Counted from the first letter of the stretch, positions 23,134 to 31,672 are shown. The stretch is DNA of 64,000 nucleotides from DASSQJ01 sp963772645 (GCA_963772645.1 CAVYYD010000015.1:248001-312000), one strand, 5' to 3'. Numbers and translations: made by a program. The notes: generated by a model not told the origin, from the sequence alone.

Positions 23134-26082
23134 TCAGGCGGGGACGACGTTGACGAGCCTGGGCGCCCGGACGACGACGGTCCGCACGCCGTCGGGGACG
23201 GCCGCCTGCACCTTCGGGCGGGCCAGGACGAGCTCGCGCAGGGCGTCCTCGCCGATGTCCGACGGCACCTCGACGCGGTCGCGCACCTTGCCCCGCACCT
23301 GGACGACGCAGGTCACCGTCTCCTCGACGAGCAGCGCCGGGTCGGCCACCGGGAACGGCTCGTGGGCCAGCGACTCCTCGTGGCCGAGGCGCATCCACAG
23401 CTCCTCGGCCAGGTGCGGCGCCAGCGGCGCGACCATGAGGATGATCGCCTCGGCGGCCTCATGCGGCACGCCCCCACCCAGCTTCGTCAGGGCGTTGTTG
23501 AGCTCGGTGAGCCGGGCGATCGCCGTGTTGAAGCCGAGCTCGGCGAAGTCGGTGCGCACGGCGTCGATCGTGCGGTGCAGCACCCGGGCGGTCGCGGCGT
23601 CCGGCGGGGTGTCGACGACCCGCGGCTCGCCGGTCTCCTCGTCGACGACGTTGCGCCACAGCCGCTGGAGGAAGCGCTGGCTGCCGACGACCGCGCGGGT
23701 GTCCCACGGCTTGCTCTGCTCGAGCGGGCCGAGCCCCATCTCGTAGAGCCGGAAGGTGTCCGCGCCGTACGCGGCGTACATCTCGTCCGGGCTGACCATG
23801 TTCTTCAGCGACTTGCCGATCTTGCCGAACTCGCGGGTCACCGGCTCGCCGCGGTGGGTGAAGGCCGGCTGGCCGTCCTCGCCGGCCCGCTCCTCGACCT
23901 CGGAGGCCTCGACGTACTGGCCGCGCCGGTCCACGAACGCGGGCGCCTGGATGTAGCCCTGCGCGAAGTAGGTGCGGAACGGCTCGTCCGAGCTGAGGTG
24001 CCCGAGGTCGTGGAGCACCTTGTGCCAGAAGCGGGCGTAGAGCAGGTGAAGCACCGCGTGCTCGACCCCGCCGACGTAGAGGTCGACCCCACCGGGGTCA
24101 CGGGTGCCGGCGGGCGCACCCGGCACCGGCGCGGGGCGCGGCCCCATCCAGTAGGCCTCGTTGTCGGGGTCGACGAGCGCGTCGTCGTTCGCCGGGTCGA
24201 GGTAGCGCAGGTAGTACCAGCACGAGCCGGCCCACTGCGGCATGACGTTGGTGTCGCGGCGGAACCCGCGCACGCCCCGCCCGTCGCCGAGGTCGGTCTC
24301 GACCTGGGCCCACCCGGCGTCCCGCGCCAGCGGCGGCTCCGGCTCGCTGTCGGCGTCGTCCGGGTCGTAGGTGCGGGGGCTGTAGTCGGGCATGTCCGGC
24401 AGCACGACGGGCAGCTGGTCCTCGGGCACCCCGTAGGCGATCCCGTCCTCGTCGAAGAGGATCGGGAACGGCTCGCCCCAGTAGCGCTGCCGGGCGAACA
24501 GCCAGTCGCGCAGCTTGTACGTGATCGCGCCGCGGCCGAGGTCCTTCTCCTCGAGCCAGGCGATGATCCGCTCCTTGGCCTCGGCGACGCCGAGCCCGTC
24601 GAGGGAGACCTCGTCGTTCGCCGAGTTGATGGCGGGGCCCTCACCGGTGTACGCCGTCGACTCGTCGTGGTCGGCCGGCGGCTGGACGGTGCGGACGATC
24701 GGCAGCTCGAACTCGGTCGCGAAGTCCCAGTCGCGCTCGTCCTGGGCCGGCACGGCCATGATCGCGCCGGTGCCATAGCCCATGAGGACGTAGTCGGCGA
24801 CGAAGACGGGGATGCGGGCGCCGTCGACCGGGTTCACCGCGCAGCCGCCGGTGAAGACGCCGGTCTTGTCCTTGCCCTCGGTCTGCCGCTCGACGTCGGT
24901 CTTCGCGGAGGCGGCGGCGCGGTACGCCGCGACGGCCTCGGCCGGGGTCGCGGCGCCGCCGGTCCACGGCTGCTTCGTGCCCTCCGGCCAGCCGCCCGCA
25001 GGGACCAGGACGTCCACGAGCGGGTGCTCGGGCGCCAGCACCATGAAGGTGGCGCCGAAGAGGGTGTCCGGTCGGGTGGTGAACACCTCGATGCCGGGCG
25101 CGTGCGCGTCGCCGGCGATCGGGAAGGTGACCCGGGCGCCCTGGCTGCGGCCGATCCAGTTGCGCTGCATCACCTTGACCTTCTCGGGCCACTCGACCCG
25201 GTCCAGGTCGTCGGCGAGCCGGTCGGCGTACTCGGTGATCCGCATGACCCACTGGCGCAGGTTGCGCTTGAAGACCGGGAAGTTGCCGCGGTCGGAGCGG
25301 CCCTCGTTGGTGACCTCCTCGTTCGCGAGCACGGTCCCGAGCCCGGGGCACCAGTTGACCTGGGCCTCGACGCTCTGCACCAGCCGTGACGCGTCGAGGA
25401 TGGCGGCCCGCTCGCCGTGCGAGAGGTCGTCCCAGCCGCGCCCGTCGTCGTTGGGCAGCGGCCGCTCGCCGCTGCGGTACTGCTCGACGAGCTCGCCGAT
25501 CGGGCGGGCCCGGCCGCGCCCACCGTCCGGGCGGGGCGCCTCGGGGTCGTACCAGGAGTTGAAGATCTGGAGGAAGATCCACTGGGTCCAGCGGTAGTAC
25601 TCGGGGTCGATGGTGCGGATCGCGCGGCGGTCGTCGTGGCCCAGGCCGAGCCGGCGCAGCTGGCGCGCCATGATCGTGATGTTCTCCTCGGTGGTCTTCC
25701 GCGGGTGCTGGCCGGTCTGCACCGCGTACTGCTCGGCCGGCAGGCCGAACGCGTCGTAGCCCAGGCAGTGCAGGACGTTGCGGCCCAGCATCCGGTTGTA
25801 GCGCGCGTAGACGTCGGTGGCGATGTAGCCCAGGGGGTGGCCGACGTGCAGGCCGGCACCGCTCGGGTAGGGGAACATGTCGAGGACGAGCAGGTGGCCG
25901 CCGTCGTACCGGGCGACCGCCTCCGGGTCGGCCCAGGGCCCGGCCGGGTTCGGGGCGTGGAAGGTGCCACGCTCCTGCCAGCGGTCCTGCCAGGCGACCT
26001 CGATCCGGCCGGCCAGCTCGGCGGTGTAGCGGTGCGGGGTCTCGCTCATCTCGTCCTCGTCGTCGTCATCGTCTGCGCCCAT
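23134..26082 (-). CDS. leuS: Leucyl-tRNA synthetase
   Basis: Class Ia synthetase charging tRNA-Leu, 982 residues including a long actinobacterial insert. HIGH-type motif PYPSGAGLHVGHPLGY near residue 72, editing domain in the middle (VFTTRPDTLFGATFM and the GTGAIMAVPAQDERDW block) and the KMSKS equivalent KIGKSLKN near residue 740; the anticodon-binding and C-terminal domains follow. The ATG at 26082 uses the SD GAGGGG, which is the 3' arm of the attenuator hairpin; MSETPHRY at residue 12 is a second, less likely start. Expression is probably controlled by the leucine leader peptide at 26137-26163. Confidence 0.98.
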   Translation of the reverse strand: MGADDDDDEDEMSETPHRYTAELAGRIEVAWQDRWQERGTFHAPNPAGPWADPEAVARYDGGHLLVLDMFPYPSGAGLHVGHPLGYIATDVYARYNRMLGRNVLHCLGYDAFGLPAEQYAVQTGQHPRKTTEENITIMARQLRRLGLGHDDRRAIRTIDPEYYRWTQWIFLQIFNSWYDPEAPRPDGGRGRARPIGELVEQYRSGERPLPNDDGRGWDDLSHGERAAILDASRLVQSVEAQVNWCPGLGTVLANEEVTNEGRSDRGNFPVFKRNLRQWVMRITEYADRLADDLDRVEWPEKVKVMQRNWIGRSQGARVTFPIAGDAHAPGIEVFTTRPDTLFGATFMVLAPEHPLVDVLVPAGGWPEGTKQPWTGGAATPAEAVAAYRAAASAKTDVERQTEGKDKTGVFTGGCAVNPVDGARIPVFVADYVLMGYGTGAIMAVPAQDERDWDFATEFELPIVRTVQPPADHDESTAYTGEGPAINSANDEVSLDGLGVAEAKERIIAWLEEKDLGRGAITYKLRDWLFARQRYWGEPFPILFDEDGIAYGVPEDQLPVVLPDMPDYSPRTYDPDDADSEPEPPLARDAGWAQVETDLGDGRGVRGFRRDTNVMPQWAGSCWYYLRYLDPANDDALVDPDNEAYWMGPRPAPVPGAPAGTRDPGGVDLYVGGVEHAVLHLLYARFWHKVLHDLGHLSSDEPFRTYFAQGYIQAPAFVDRRGQYVEASEVEERAGEDGQPAFTHRGEPVTREFGKIGKSLKNMVSPDEMYAAYGADTFRLYEMGLGPLEQSKPWDTRAVVGSQRFLQRLWRNVVDEETGEPRVVDTPPDAATARVLHRTIDAVRTDFAELGFNTAIARLTELNNALTKLGGGVPHEAAEAIILMVAPLAPHLAEELWMRLGHEESLAHEPFPVADPALLVEETVTCVVQVRGKVRDRVEVPSDIGEDALRELVLARPKVQAAVPDGVRTVVVRAPRLVNVVPA

Positions 26083-26083
26083 G

Positions 26084-26108
26084 AAAAAACCCCTCGCACA
26101 GGAGGGGT
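26084..26108 (-). terminator. Attenuator (intrinsic terminator) before leuS
   Basis: Stem ACCCCTC/GAGGGGT (26108-26102 with 26095-26089), 6-nt loop, followed by a run of six T ending one base before the leuS CATG. It is the only hairpin with a proper U-tract that I noticed in the window. The 3' arm GAGGGG is also the leuS SD, so hairpin formation would both stop transcription and hide the ribosome site. Confidence 0.85.
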
Positions 26109-26136
26109 CGCCGCGCGGGCCCGGGGGCCGACGCGG

Positions 26137-26163
26137 CTAGCCAAGAAGCAGCACGCTCAGCAC
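26137..26163 (-). CDS. Leucine leader peptide of leuS
   Basis: Eight codons and a TAG stop: GTG CTG AGC GTG CTG CTT CTT GGC, giving (M)LSVLLLG. Four of eight codons are Leu and two are CTT, a codon that is rare in this GC-rich genome. The GTG stands 6 nt behind the hexamer TACCCT (26175-26170), so the mRNA probably begins with the start codon. The peptide ends about 28 nt before the attenuator stem. Ribosome stalling at the Leu codons when charged tRNA-Leu is low would favour readthrough into leuS; this mechanism is inferred from the layout. Confidence 0.8.
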   Translation of the reverse strand: MLSVLLLG

Positions 26164-26198
26164 CCGGTCAGGGTACCGCAGCGCCCGCCGCCGCGGCC

Positions 26199-26525
26199 TC
26201 AGTGGGCCCCGGCCTGGACGTTGACGAGGACGACGCCGGCGACGATCAGGGCGATGCCGCCGACCTTGGCCGGGCTGAGGGACTCCCCGAGCCAGAGGAA
26301 CCCGATCACGGCGATGGCGGCCGTGCCGACCCCCGACCAGATGGCGTAGGCGACCGAGACGTCCATCCGCCGCACGACGACGGTGAGCAGCCAGATCGCC
26401 GCGAGGTAGCCCGCCGCGACGGCCGCGGTCCAGCCGGGGTCGGTGAACCCCCGGGCCCGGGGCAGCGCGGCGGTGGCACCGACCTCGATGGCGATGGCGA
26501 ACAGGAGCAGGACGAGGGCGGGCAC
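26199..26525 (-). CDS. SMR-family multidrug efflux protein
   Basis: Small proton-coupled exporter of the QacE/SugE group, 108 residues and four membrane helices. The essential Glu14 is present (LFAIAIEVGATAALP), and the family signature near residues 58-66 reads AYAIWSGVGTA. GGAGA ribosome site before GTG 26525. Divergent from the TetR gene; two perfect palindromes lie between them, so it is very probably repressed by that protein. The likely substrates are lipophilic cations such as quaternary ammonium compounds. Confidence 0.95.
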   Translation of the reverse strand: MPALVLLLFAIAIEVGATAALPRARGFTDPGWTAAVAAGYLAAIWLLTVVVRRMDVSVAYAIWSGVGTAAIAVIGFLWLGESLSPAKVGGIALIVAGVVLVNVQAGAH

Positions 26526-26564
26526 GGGGGTCTCCGGTGGTCGGGGCGGTCGGGATGGGACCGG

Positions 26565-26608
26565 TGTAGCAGGTGCTACATCGCTAACTGTAGCACTTGC
26601 TACAGTTA
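26565..26608. promoter_or_regulatory. Two perfect TetR operators
   Basis: TGTAGCAGGTGCTACA at 26565-26580 is a perfect 16-bp palindrome. A perfect 24-bp palindrome covers 26585-26608 with the same core, TGTAGCA-N2-TGCTACA, plus TAAC/GTTA flanks. Centres are 24 bp apart. The -10 TACAGT (26601-26606) of the TetR gene lies inside the second palindrome, 6 nt before the GTG start. Confidence 0.92.
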
Positions 26609-26612
26609 GCCC

Positions 26613-27164
26613 GTGGACCGCCGGCAGGAGCTCGTCGAGGGTGCCACCGACTACGCGCTCGACCACGGGCTCGTCGGGCTCAGCCTGCGCCCCCTGGCCG
26701 CGGCCCTCGGCACGAGCGACCGGATGCTGCTCTACCACCTCGGGTCCAAGGACGAGCTGCTCGTGGCCGTCATCGCCGAGTCCACCGACCGGTCGCTGGC
26801 CGAGCTGCGGGCCCTCCCCCCGTCCGGCTCCCCTGCCGCGGCGGTGCGCGACCAGTGGCGGCTGCGCACCGGCGAGCACCAGGCCCGGTGCGAGCGGCTC
26901 TACGTCGAGGCCTCGACCCTCGGGCTCTTCGGCGAGGAGCCGTACGCGTCGGCGGTGGCGGCGAGCAACGCCCGCTGGATGGCCGCGGTCCGCGACCACC
27001 TCGTCGCCTCCGGGGTCCCGCCGGGCCGGGTGGCCGCCGTGGCCCCGCTCGTCGACGCGGCCTTCATGGGGTTCGAGCTCGACCTGCCGCTCGACGAGGA
27101 GGAGGCGGCCCAGGGCGTGGAGGCGCTGGCCGAGGCCGTCGAGCTGCTGAGCCGCGGCGGCTGA
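26613..27164 (+). CDS. TetR-family repressor of the SMR pump
   Basis: 183 residues. Helix-turn-helix at about 22-45 (GLSLRPLAAALGTSDRMLLY), then an all-helical ligand domain. The GTG at 26613 lies 6 nt behind TACAGT, so the message is probably leaderless and autoregulated through the operator that contains the -10. The divergent arrangement with the SMR gene is the usual TetR-pump layout. Inducer presumably a pump substrate. Confidence 0.93.
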   Translation: MDRRQELVEGATDYALDHGLVGLSLRPLAAALGTSDRMLLYHLGSKDELLVAVIAESTDRSLAELRALPPSGSPAAAVRDQWRLRTGEHQARCERLYVEASTLGLFGEEPYASAVAASNARWMAAVRDHLVASGVPPGRVAAVAPLVDAAFMGFELDLPLDEEEAAQGVEALAEAVELLSRGG

Positions 27165-27186
27165 GCCCCCGGGACGGCGCGCGACG

Positions 27187-27828
27187 TCAGGTCCACCCGA
27201 GCAGCCCGGCGACGAGCAGCGCCTGCGCGAGGTGGTAGGTGACCATGACGGCCACCGGCGTCCAGGCCCGCTCCCGGTCGAAGCGGCCCAGCCCGAGGGT
27301 GGTGTCGCTGACGACGAACAGGCTCGCCCCGAGCCCGACGAGCAGCAGGCCGGTGGCCCAGGCGGCCACGGCCATCGCCGCGATCACCGCCATGTAGAGG
27401 GCGACCGGCCCGGCGAGCGCGACGCCGCCCTCGCGGTGCGCGCCCAGGACGACCGCCCGGCCGGGGACCAGGGCCAGCGCGACGACCGCCGCCCCCGCCA
27501 GGGCCAGGGACGGCGCGTCCAGGCCGGCTGCGAGGAACGCGGCGAGCCAGGCGAGGTGGCCGACGAGGAAGGCCGCGAGCCCGCCGAGGAAGCGTGACGC
27601 GGACTCGCCGAGGAGCAGCACGTCGCCGACGAGGCCGAACGCGAGGGCGAGCAGCACCCACCGGCCGGTCACCGACCCGGCGGCCCCGAGGAGGAGCGCC
27701 ACCACCCCGAGACCGAGCATGACCGCCGGCTTGGCCCACCGCTGCATCCGCGGACGCTCCCGGGCCACCGCCACCCAGTCGAGGATGGCGAGGGCCGCGG
27801 TGGCGGCCCAGGCCGGCGCCGGGCTCAC
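27187..27828 (-). CDS. YhhN family membrane protein (lysoplasmalogenase-like)
   Basis: 213 residues with about eight membrane helices. YhhN proteins resemble TMEM86B, which cleaves the vinyl-ether bond of lysoplasmalogens; bacterial members are mostly untested. Conserved acidic positions are visible in GLVGDVLLL near residue 65 and SDTTLGLGRFD near residue 172. The GTG at 27828 overlaps the stop of the upstream flavin monooxygenase (GTGA), indicating co-translation. The functional link between the two is unknown. Confidence 0.88.
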   Translation of the reverse strand: MSPAPAWAATAALAILDWVAVARERPRMQRWAKPAVMLGLGVVALLLGAAGSVTGRWVLLALAFGLVGDVLLLGESASRFLGGLAAFLVGHLAWLAAFLAAGLDAPSLALAGAAVVALALVPGRAVVLGAHREGGVALAGPVALYMAVIAAMAVAAWATGLLLVGLGASLFVVSDTTLGLGRFDRERAWTPVAVMVTYHLAQALLVAGLLGWT

Positions 27829-29318
27829 CCCCGCGTCCGGTCGGCCGCGACCCGCAGCTCGAGGTGCCCGTCGTCGATCCGGCCGAGCAGCACCGAGGCC
27901 GCGTCGGGCAGGTAGCTCTGCACCACCCGCCACGGGCGGGCCCGGCCCTGCCGCGGCAGCTCGGCCTCGGCCCGTCGTACGTACCCTGAGGTCAGCTCTA
28001 GCAGCGGCCCGTCCCCCGGCGGCTCCTCGTCGTAGCGCGGCACCGCCACCCCGAGCCCGTGCCGGTCGAGGTGGCGCACCAGCGAGGTGAACCACCGCGC
28101 CGACAGGTCGGCCCGCAGCGTCCAGCTCGCGTTGGTGTACCCCACTGCGAGGGCCAGGTTGGGCACGCCCGAGAGCATCAGCCCCTTGTAGACGTGCTCG
28201 CGCGCGATGTCGACCGGCCTGCCGTCGACGACCAGCTCCGCGCCGCCACCGATCCGCAGCCGCAGCCCGGTCGCGGTGACGACGAGGTCGGCGTCGAGCT
28301 CGTGCCCGCTCGTCATCCGGAGGCCGCCGCGGGTCATCCGCTCGATGGTTCCGGTGACCACCTCGGCCGACCCCGAGCGCAGCGCCGTGAAGAAGTCGCC
28401 GTCCGGGGCGACGCACAGCCGCTGGTCCCACGGGTCGTAGCGCGGGGCGAAGTGGGTGTCGACCGGGTAGCCGGCCGGCAGCGACCGCACGACGCCCCGG
28501 CGCAGCAGCCGGCGCCCGGCATCCGGCCAGCGCCGCAGCGCCGCGTAGGCGAGCGAGGCCCGCGCGACGTTGCCGGCACGCACCACCCGGTGCGCCACGA
28601 CGTCGGGCAGGGCCGAGCGCAGCGCGTCGGCGACCACGTCGCGCGAGGGGAGCGAGGCCACGTAGCTGGGGCTGCGCTGCACCATCGTCACCGCGGCGGC
28701 ACCCTCCCGGACCAGGGCCGGGACCAGCGTGACCGCGGTCGCGCCGCTGCCGACGACGACGACGCGCCGCCCGGCGACGGCCAGCCCGTCCGGCCACCGC
28801 TGCGGGTGGACGACCTGCCCGGCGAACTCCTCCTGCCCCGGCCACCGCACCTCGTACCCGGAGTCGTAGGCGTAGTAGCCGGTGGCGAGGTAGACCAGCC
28901 GTGCGGTGTGCCGCACCGTCCCGCCGGCGGTCTCGGCGGTGACCGTCCACAGCGAGTCCTCCGAGGACCACTCCAGGCGCACGACCCGGTGGCCGTGGTG
29001 GATGCGGGCGGTGACGCCGTACTCGCGGGCCGTGTCCTCGACGTACTGGCGGATCTGCGCCCCGGGCGCGATCGACGCTGCGCCCCGCCACGGGCGGAAC
29101 GGGAAGCCGAGGGTGTACATGTCGGAGTCCGAGCGGATGCCGGGGTAGCGGAAGAGGTCCCACGTCCCGCCGACCCGCTCGCGGGCCTCGAGGACGGCCC
29201 ACGACGTCGACGGGCAGCGCTGGGCGAGGCGGCAGGCGACGTCGACCCCGGAGATCCCGGCCCCGACGACGAGGACGTCGACGTCGAGCGGCGGCGGCGC
29301 CAGGGGGTCGCGGGGCAC
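27825..29318 (-). CDS. FAD-dependent monooxygenase, Baeyer-Villiger/FMO type
   Basis: 497 residues. FAD motif VVGAGISGVDVA near residue 15, NADPH motif VVVVGSGATAVTL near residue 190 and the type I monooxygenase signature FAGQVVHPQRWP near residue 173 (F-x-G-x-x-x-H-x-x-x-W-P). Such enzymes insert oxygen into ketones or heteroatom substrates; the substrate is not predictable. The GTG at 29318 is chosen because it lies 6 nt behind TACGCT (29330-29325) and gives MPRDPLAPPPLDVDVLVVG; a 37-residue longer frame would run into the divergent promoter. Coupled to the YhhN gene. Confidence 0.93.
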   Translation of the reverse strand: MPRDPLAPPPLDVDVLVVGAGISGVDVACRLAQRCPSTSWAVLEARERVGGTWDLFRYPGIRSDSDMYTLGFPFRPWRGAASIAPGAQIRQYVEDTAREYGVTARIHHGHRVVRLEWSSEDSLWTVTAETAGGTVRHTARLVYLATGYYAYDSGYEVRWPGQEEFAGQVVHPQRWPDGLAVAGRRVVVVGSGATAVTLVPALVREGAAAVTMVQRSPSYVASLPSRDVVADALRSALPDVVAHRVVRAGNVARASLAYAALRRWPDAGRRLLRRGVVRSLPAGYPVDTHFAPRYDPWDQRLCVAPDGDFFTALRSGSAEVVTGTIERMTRGGLRMTSGHELDADLVVTATGLRLRIGGGAELVVDGRPVDIAREHVYKGLMLSGVPNLALAVGYTNASWTLRADLSARWFTSLVRHLDRHGLGVAVPRYDEEPPGDGPLLELTSGYVRRAEAELPRQGRARPWRVVQSYLPDAASVLLGRIDDGHLELRVAADRTRG

Positions 29319-29397
29319 CGGAACAGCGTAGGGCCCGACCCTCGAGCACCGACGGGGCCCCACGTCGGCCGGGCCCGGGCGTGCGACGATGACGCGC

Positions 29398-29916
29398 ATG
29401 TCCAGCCTCTTCGACTTCACGGCCACCACCCTCAGCGGCGAGGAGCGCCGGCTCGCCGACTACGCCGGCCAGGTGGTCCTCGTCGTCAACACCGCGAGCC
29501 GGTGCGGCTTCACCCCGCAGTACGCCGGACTCGAGGCGCTCCACGGCCAGCTGCGCGACGAGGGCTTCGTCGTCCTCGGCTTCCCGTGCAACCAGTTCGG
29601 CTCGCAGGAGCCGGGCACCGAGGAGGAGATCGGCGAGTTCTGCCAGCTCAACTACGGCGTCAGCTTCCCGATGTTCGCGAAGGTCGACGTCAACGGCGAG
29701 CACGCCCACCCCCTGTTCGAGTGGCTCAAGTCGGAGCGCAAGGGCCTGCTCGGTGGGCGCGTCAGGTGGAACTTCACGAAGTTCCTCGTGGGCCGCGACG
29801 GCCAGGTCGTCGGCCGGTACGCGCCCAACACCGAGCCGGCCGAGCTCGAGGGCGACGTGCGGGCCGCGCTCGCCGCGTCCACCGCGACCGGTGACGGGGA
29901 CACCCCCACGGCATGA
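29398..29916 (+). CDS. Glutathione peroxidase-family thiol peroxidase
   Basis: 172 residues. Peroxidatic Cys36 in NTASRCGFTPQY, with FPCNQFGSQEPG near residue 66 and RWNFTKFLV near residue 125 supplying the Gln, second Cys and Trp-Asn of the active site. It uses Cys rather than selenocysteine. Many bacterial members reduce peroxides with thioredoxin instead of glutathione. An ATG three codons upstream is possible, but ATG 29398 stands 7 nt behind GACGAT. Its stop overlaps the next gene (ATGA). Confidence 0.93.
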   Translation: MSSLFDFTATTLSGEERRLADYAGQVVLVVNTASRCGFTPQYAGLEALHGQLRDEGFVVLGFPCNQFGSQEPGTEEEIGEFCQLNYGVSFPMFAKVDVNGEHAHPLFEWLKSERKGLLGGRVRWNFTKFLVGRDGQVVGRYAPNTEPAELEGDVRAALAASTATGDGDTPTA

Positions 29917-31055
29917 GCCTGTTCCTCCTCGTCGCCCTCGCGATCCTCGGCGGCTTCCTCGTCCTGCTCTGGGCGCGGCTCGCGCTCGCGCCGCGCTGGG
30001 GGCGCCGGTGGGTTCCGTGGCTGGTCGCCGTGCTGCTCCTCGCCCCCACCGGGGCCGCACTCGCGGGGTTCGACCTCTGGGGCGGGGCCCTCTCCCCCGA
30101 CACGATGCGGCCCGTCGTGTGGGTCGGCCAGGCCTTCCTCGCGCTCTGCCTCTACCTCTTCCTCGGTCTGGTCCCGGCGTGGCTGCTCTGCGTCCTGCTC
30201 TGGTTCGTCCTCTGGCGCCGGGAGCACGGGCGCCGGGCCCGGCTCGTCGTCAACCGGGCCGCGGCGCTGCTCGTCGTCGCGGTCTCCCTCGTCGTCGTCG
30301 GCTACGGGTCGTGGGAGGCGGCCCACCCGTCCGTGACCCGCTATGAGCTCTCCTCCCCCGAGCTGCCGGCCGAGTTCGACGGGGCCACCGTCGCGCTGGT
30401 CACCGACCTGCACGCCGGGGCGGTGCGCAGCGCCGCCTTCACCCGGCAGGTCGTCGACCTCGTCGACGCCGCGCACCCGGACCTCGTCGTCATCGCCGGC
30501 GACCTCGAGGACGGCACCGCCGCGCGGTACGGCCCCGAGCTCGCGCCGCTCGCCGACCTGCACGCCCCGCTCGGGGTGTTCGCGACGACCGGCAACCACG
30601 AGATGTACCGGGACACCGCCAACTGGGTCCGCGAGTTCCGACGGCTGGGGCTGACCGTCCTGGAGAACCAGTCGGTCACGCTGACCCGCGGCGGTGCCAG
30701 CATCACCCTCGCCGGCGTCCACGACCGGGAGGGAACCGGCGAGTTCACCCCCGACTACGCCGCCGCCCTCGGCGGCACCGACGGCTCCGGCTTCGTCCTG
30801 CTCTCCGCCCACCAGCCGGTCCAGGCCGAGCGGGTGCAGGGCCGCGGGGTCGACCTCCAGCTCTCCGGGCACACCCACGGCGGCCAGCTCTGGCCGCTGA
30901 ACCTGCTCGTCCCCCTCCAGCAGCCCGTGGTCGACGGCCTCCACGACGTCGGCGACGTGCCGGTCCTCACCTCCCGCGGGGTGGGGGCCTGGGGCCCCGC
31001 CGTTCGGGTGGGGGCACCCCCCGAGGTCCCGGTCGTCACCCTGAGGCGCTCGTGA
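29913..31055 (+). CDS. Membrane-anchored metallophosphoesterase
   Basis: 380 residues. About four hydrophobic segments fill residues 1-140, followed by a calcineurin-like phosphoesterase domain with the five metal-site motifs in order: TDLHAG, AGDLEDG, GNHEMY, a His in LLSAHQP and SGHTHGGQLWP. Relatives are often annotated YkuE-like, some acting on UDP-diacylglucosamine or other membrane-associated phosphoesters. Coupled by 4-base overlaps to the upstream peroxidase and the downstream glycosylase gene. Confidence 0.92.
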   Translation: MSLFLLVALAILGGFLVLLWARLALAPRWGRRWVPWLVAVLLLAPTGAALAGFDLWGGALSPDTMRPVVWVGQAFLALCLYLFLGLVPAWLLCVLLWFVLWRREHGRRARLVVNRAAALLVVAVSLVVVGYGSWEAAHPSVTRYELSSPELPAEFDGATVALVTDLHAGAVRSAAFTRQVVDLVDAAHPDLVVIAGDLEDGTAARYGPELAPLADLHAPLGVFATTGNHEMYRDTANWVREFRRLGLTVLENQSVTLTRGGASITLAGVHDREGTGEFTPDYAAALGGTDGSGFVLLSAHQPVQAERVQGRGVDLQLSGHTHGGQLWPLNLLVPLQQPVVDGLHDVGDVPVLTSRGVGAWGPAVRVGAPPEVPVVTLRRS

Positions 31056-31672
31056 GCGGCCCGCCCGGCCCGGCATCGGGGCTCGTCGTCGGCGACGACG
31101 GGCTCGCCCGGCCCGCGTGGGCGGCCACCGACCCGCTGCTGCGGGCCTACTACGACACCGAGTGGGGGATGCCGGTCCACGACGAGCGCGGGGTCTTCGA
31201 GCGGCTCTCCCTCGAGGCGTTCCAGTCCGGCCTGTCCTGGGCGACGATCCTGCGTAAGCGGCCGGCGTTCCGGGCCGCCTTCGACGAGTTCGACCCCGAG
31301 CGGGTCGCCGCCTTCGGGGACGCCGACGTGCAGCGGCTGCTCGCCGACGCCGGCATCGTCCGCAACCGCGCGAAGGTGCTCGCGACGGTCACCAACGCTC
31401 GAGCCACGGTGGCGCTGCGGGAGGACCCGGAGGGGGACCTCGCGGCCTTCGTCTGGTCCTACCGGCCGGCCGAGACCCCGCGGCCCGGCTCGGCCGCCGA
31501 GGTCCCCACCACCTCCGCGGAGTCCGTCGCCCTGTCGCGGGCCCTCAAGGCGCGCGGGTTCGCGTTCGTCGGGCCGACGACGATGTTCGCGCTCATGGAG
31601 GCCATCGGCATCGTCGACACCCACCTCCTGGGCAGCCACCGCCGCGGCAGCAGCGGCGTCTGGCCCGGCTGA
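31052..31672 (+). CDS. tag: DNA-3-methyladenine glycosylase I
   Basis: 206 residues; excises 3-methyladenine from alkylated DNA. Tag landmarks: YYDTEWGMPVHDERGVFERL near residue 32, LEAFQSGLSWATILRKR near residue 52 with the catalytic Glu, and FVGPTTMFALMEAIG near residue 170. In the well-known enzymes a zinc is held by an N-terminal Cys (RCGW) and His/Cys residues near the C-terminus; here the corresponding stretches read RPAW and DTHLLGSHRR, so the Cys ligands are missing. GTG start overlaps the previous stop. Confidence 0.92.
   Translation: MSGPPGPASGLVVGDDGLARPAWAATDPLLRAYYDTEWGMPVHDERGVFERLSLEAFQSGLSWATILRKRPAFRAAFDEFDPERVAAFGDADVQRLLADAGIVRNRAKVLATVTNARATVALREDPEGDLAAFVWSYRPAETPRPGSAAEVPTTSAESVALSRALKARGFAFVGPTTMFALMEAIGIVDTHLLGSHRRGSSGVWPG

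Noticed and set aside
23071..25389. 772-codon plus-strand frame opposite leuS
   Set aside because: leuS motifs are complete on the other strand; this frame has no recognisable domain.
26089..26200. T-box riboswitch before leuS
   Set aside because: No T-box sequence, specifier loop or stem I in only about 80 nt of leader; the short Leu peptide explains the terminator better.
29398..29916. Selenoprotein glutathione peroxidase
   Set aside because: The active-site codon is TGC (Cys36), not an in-frame TGA.
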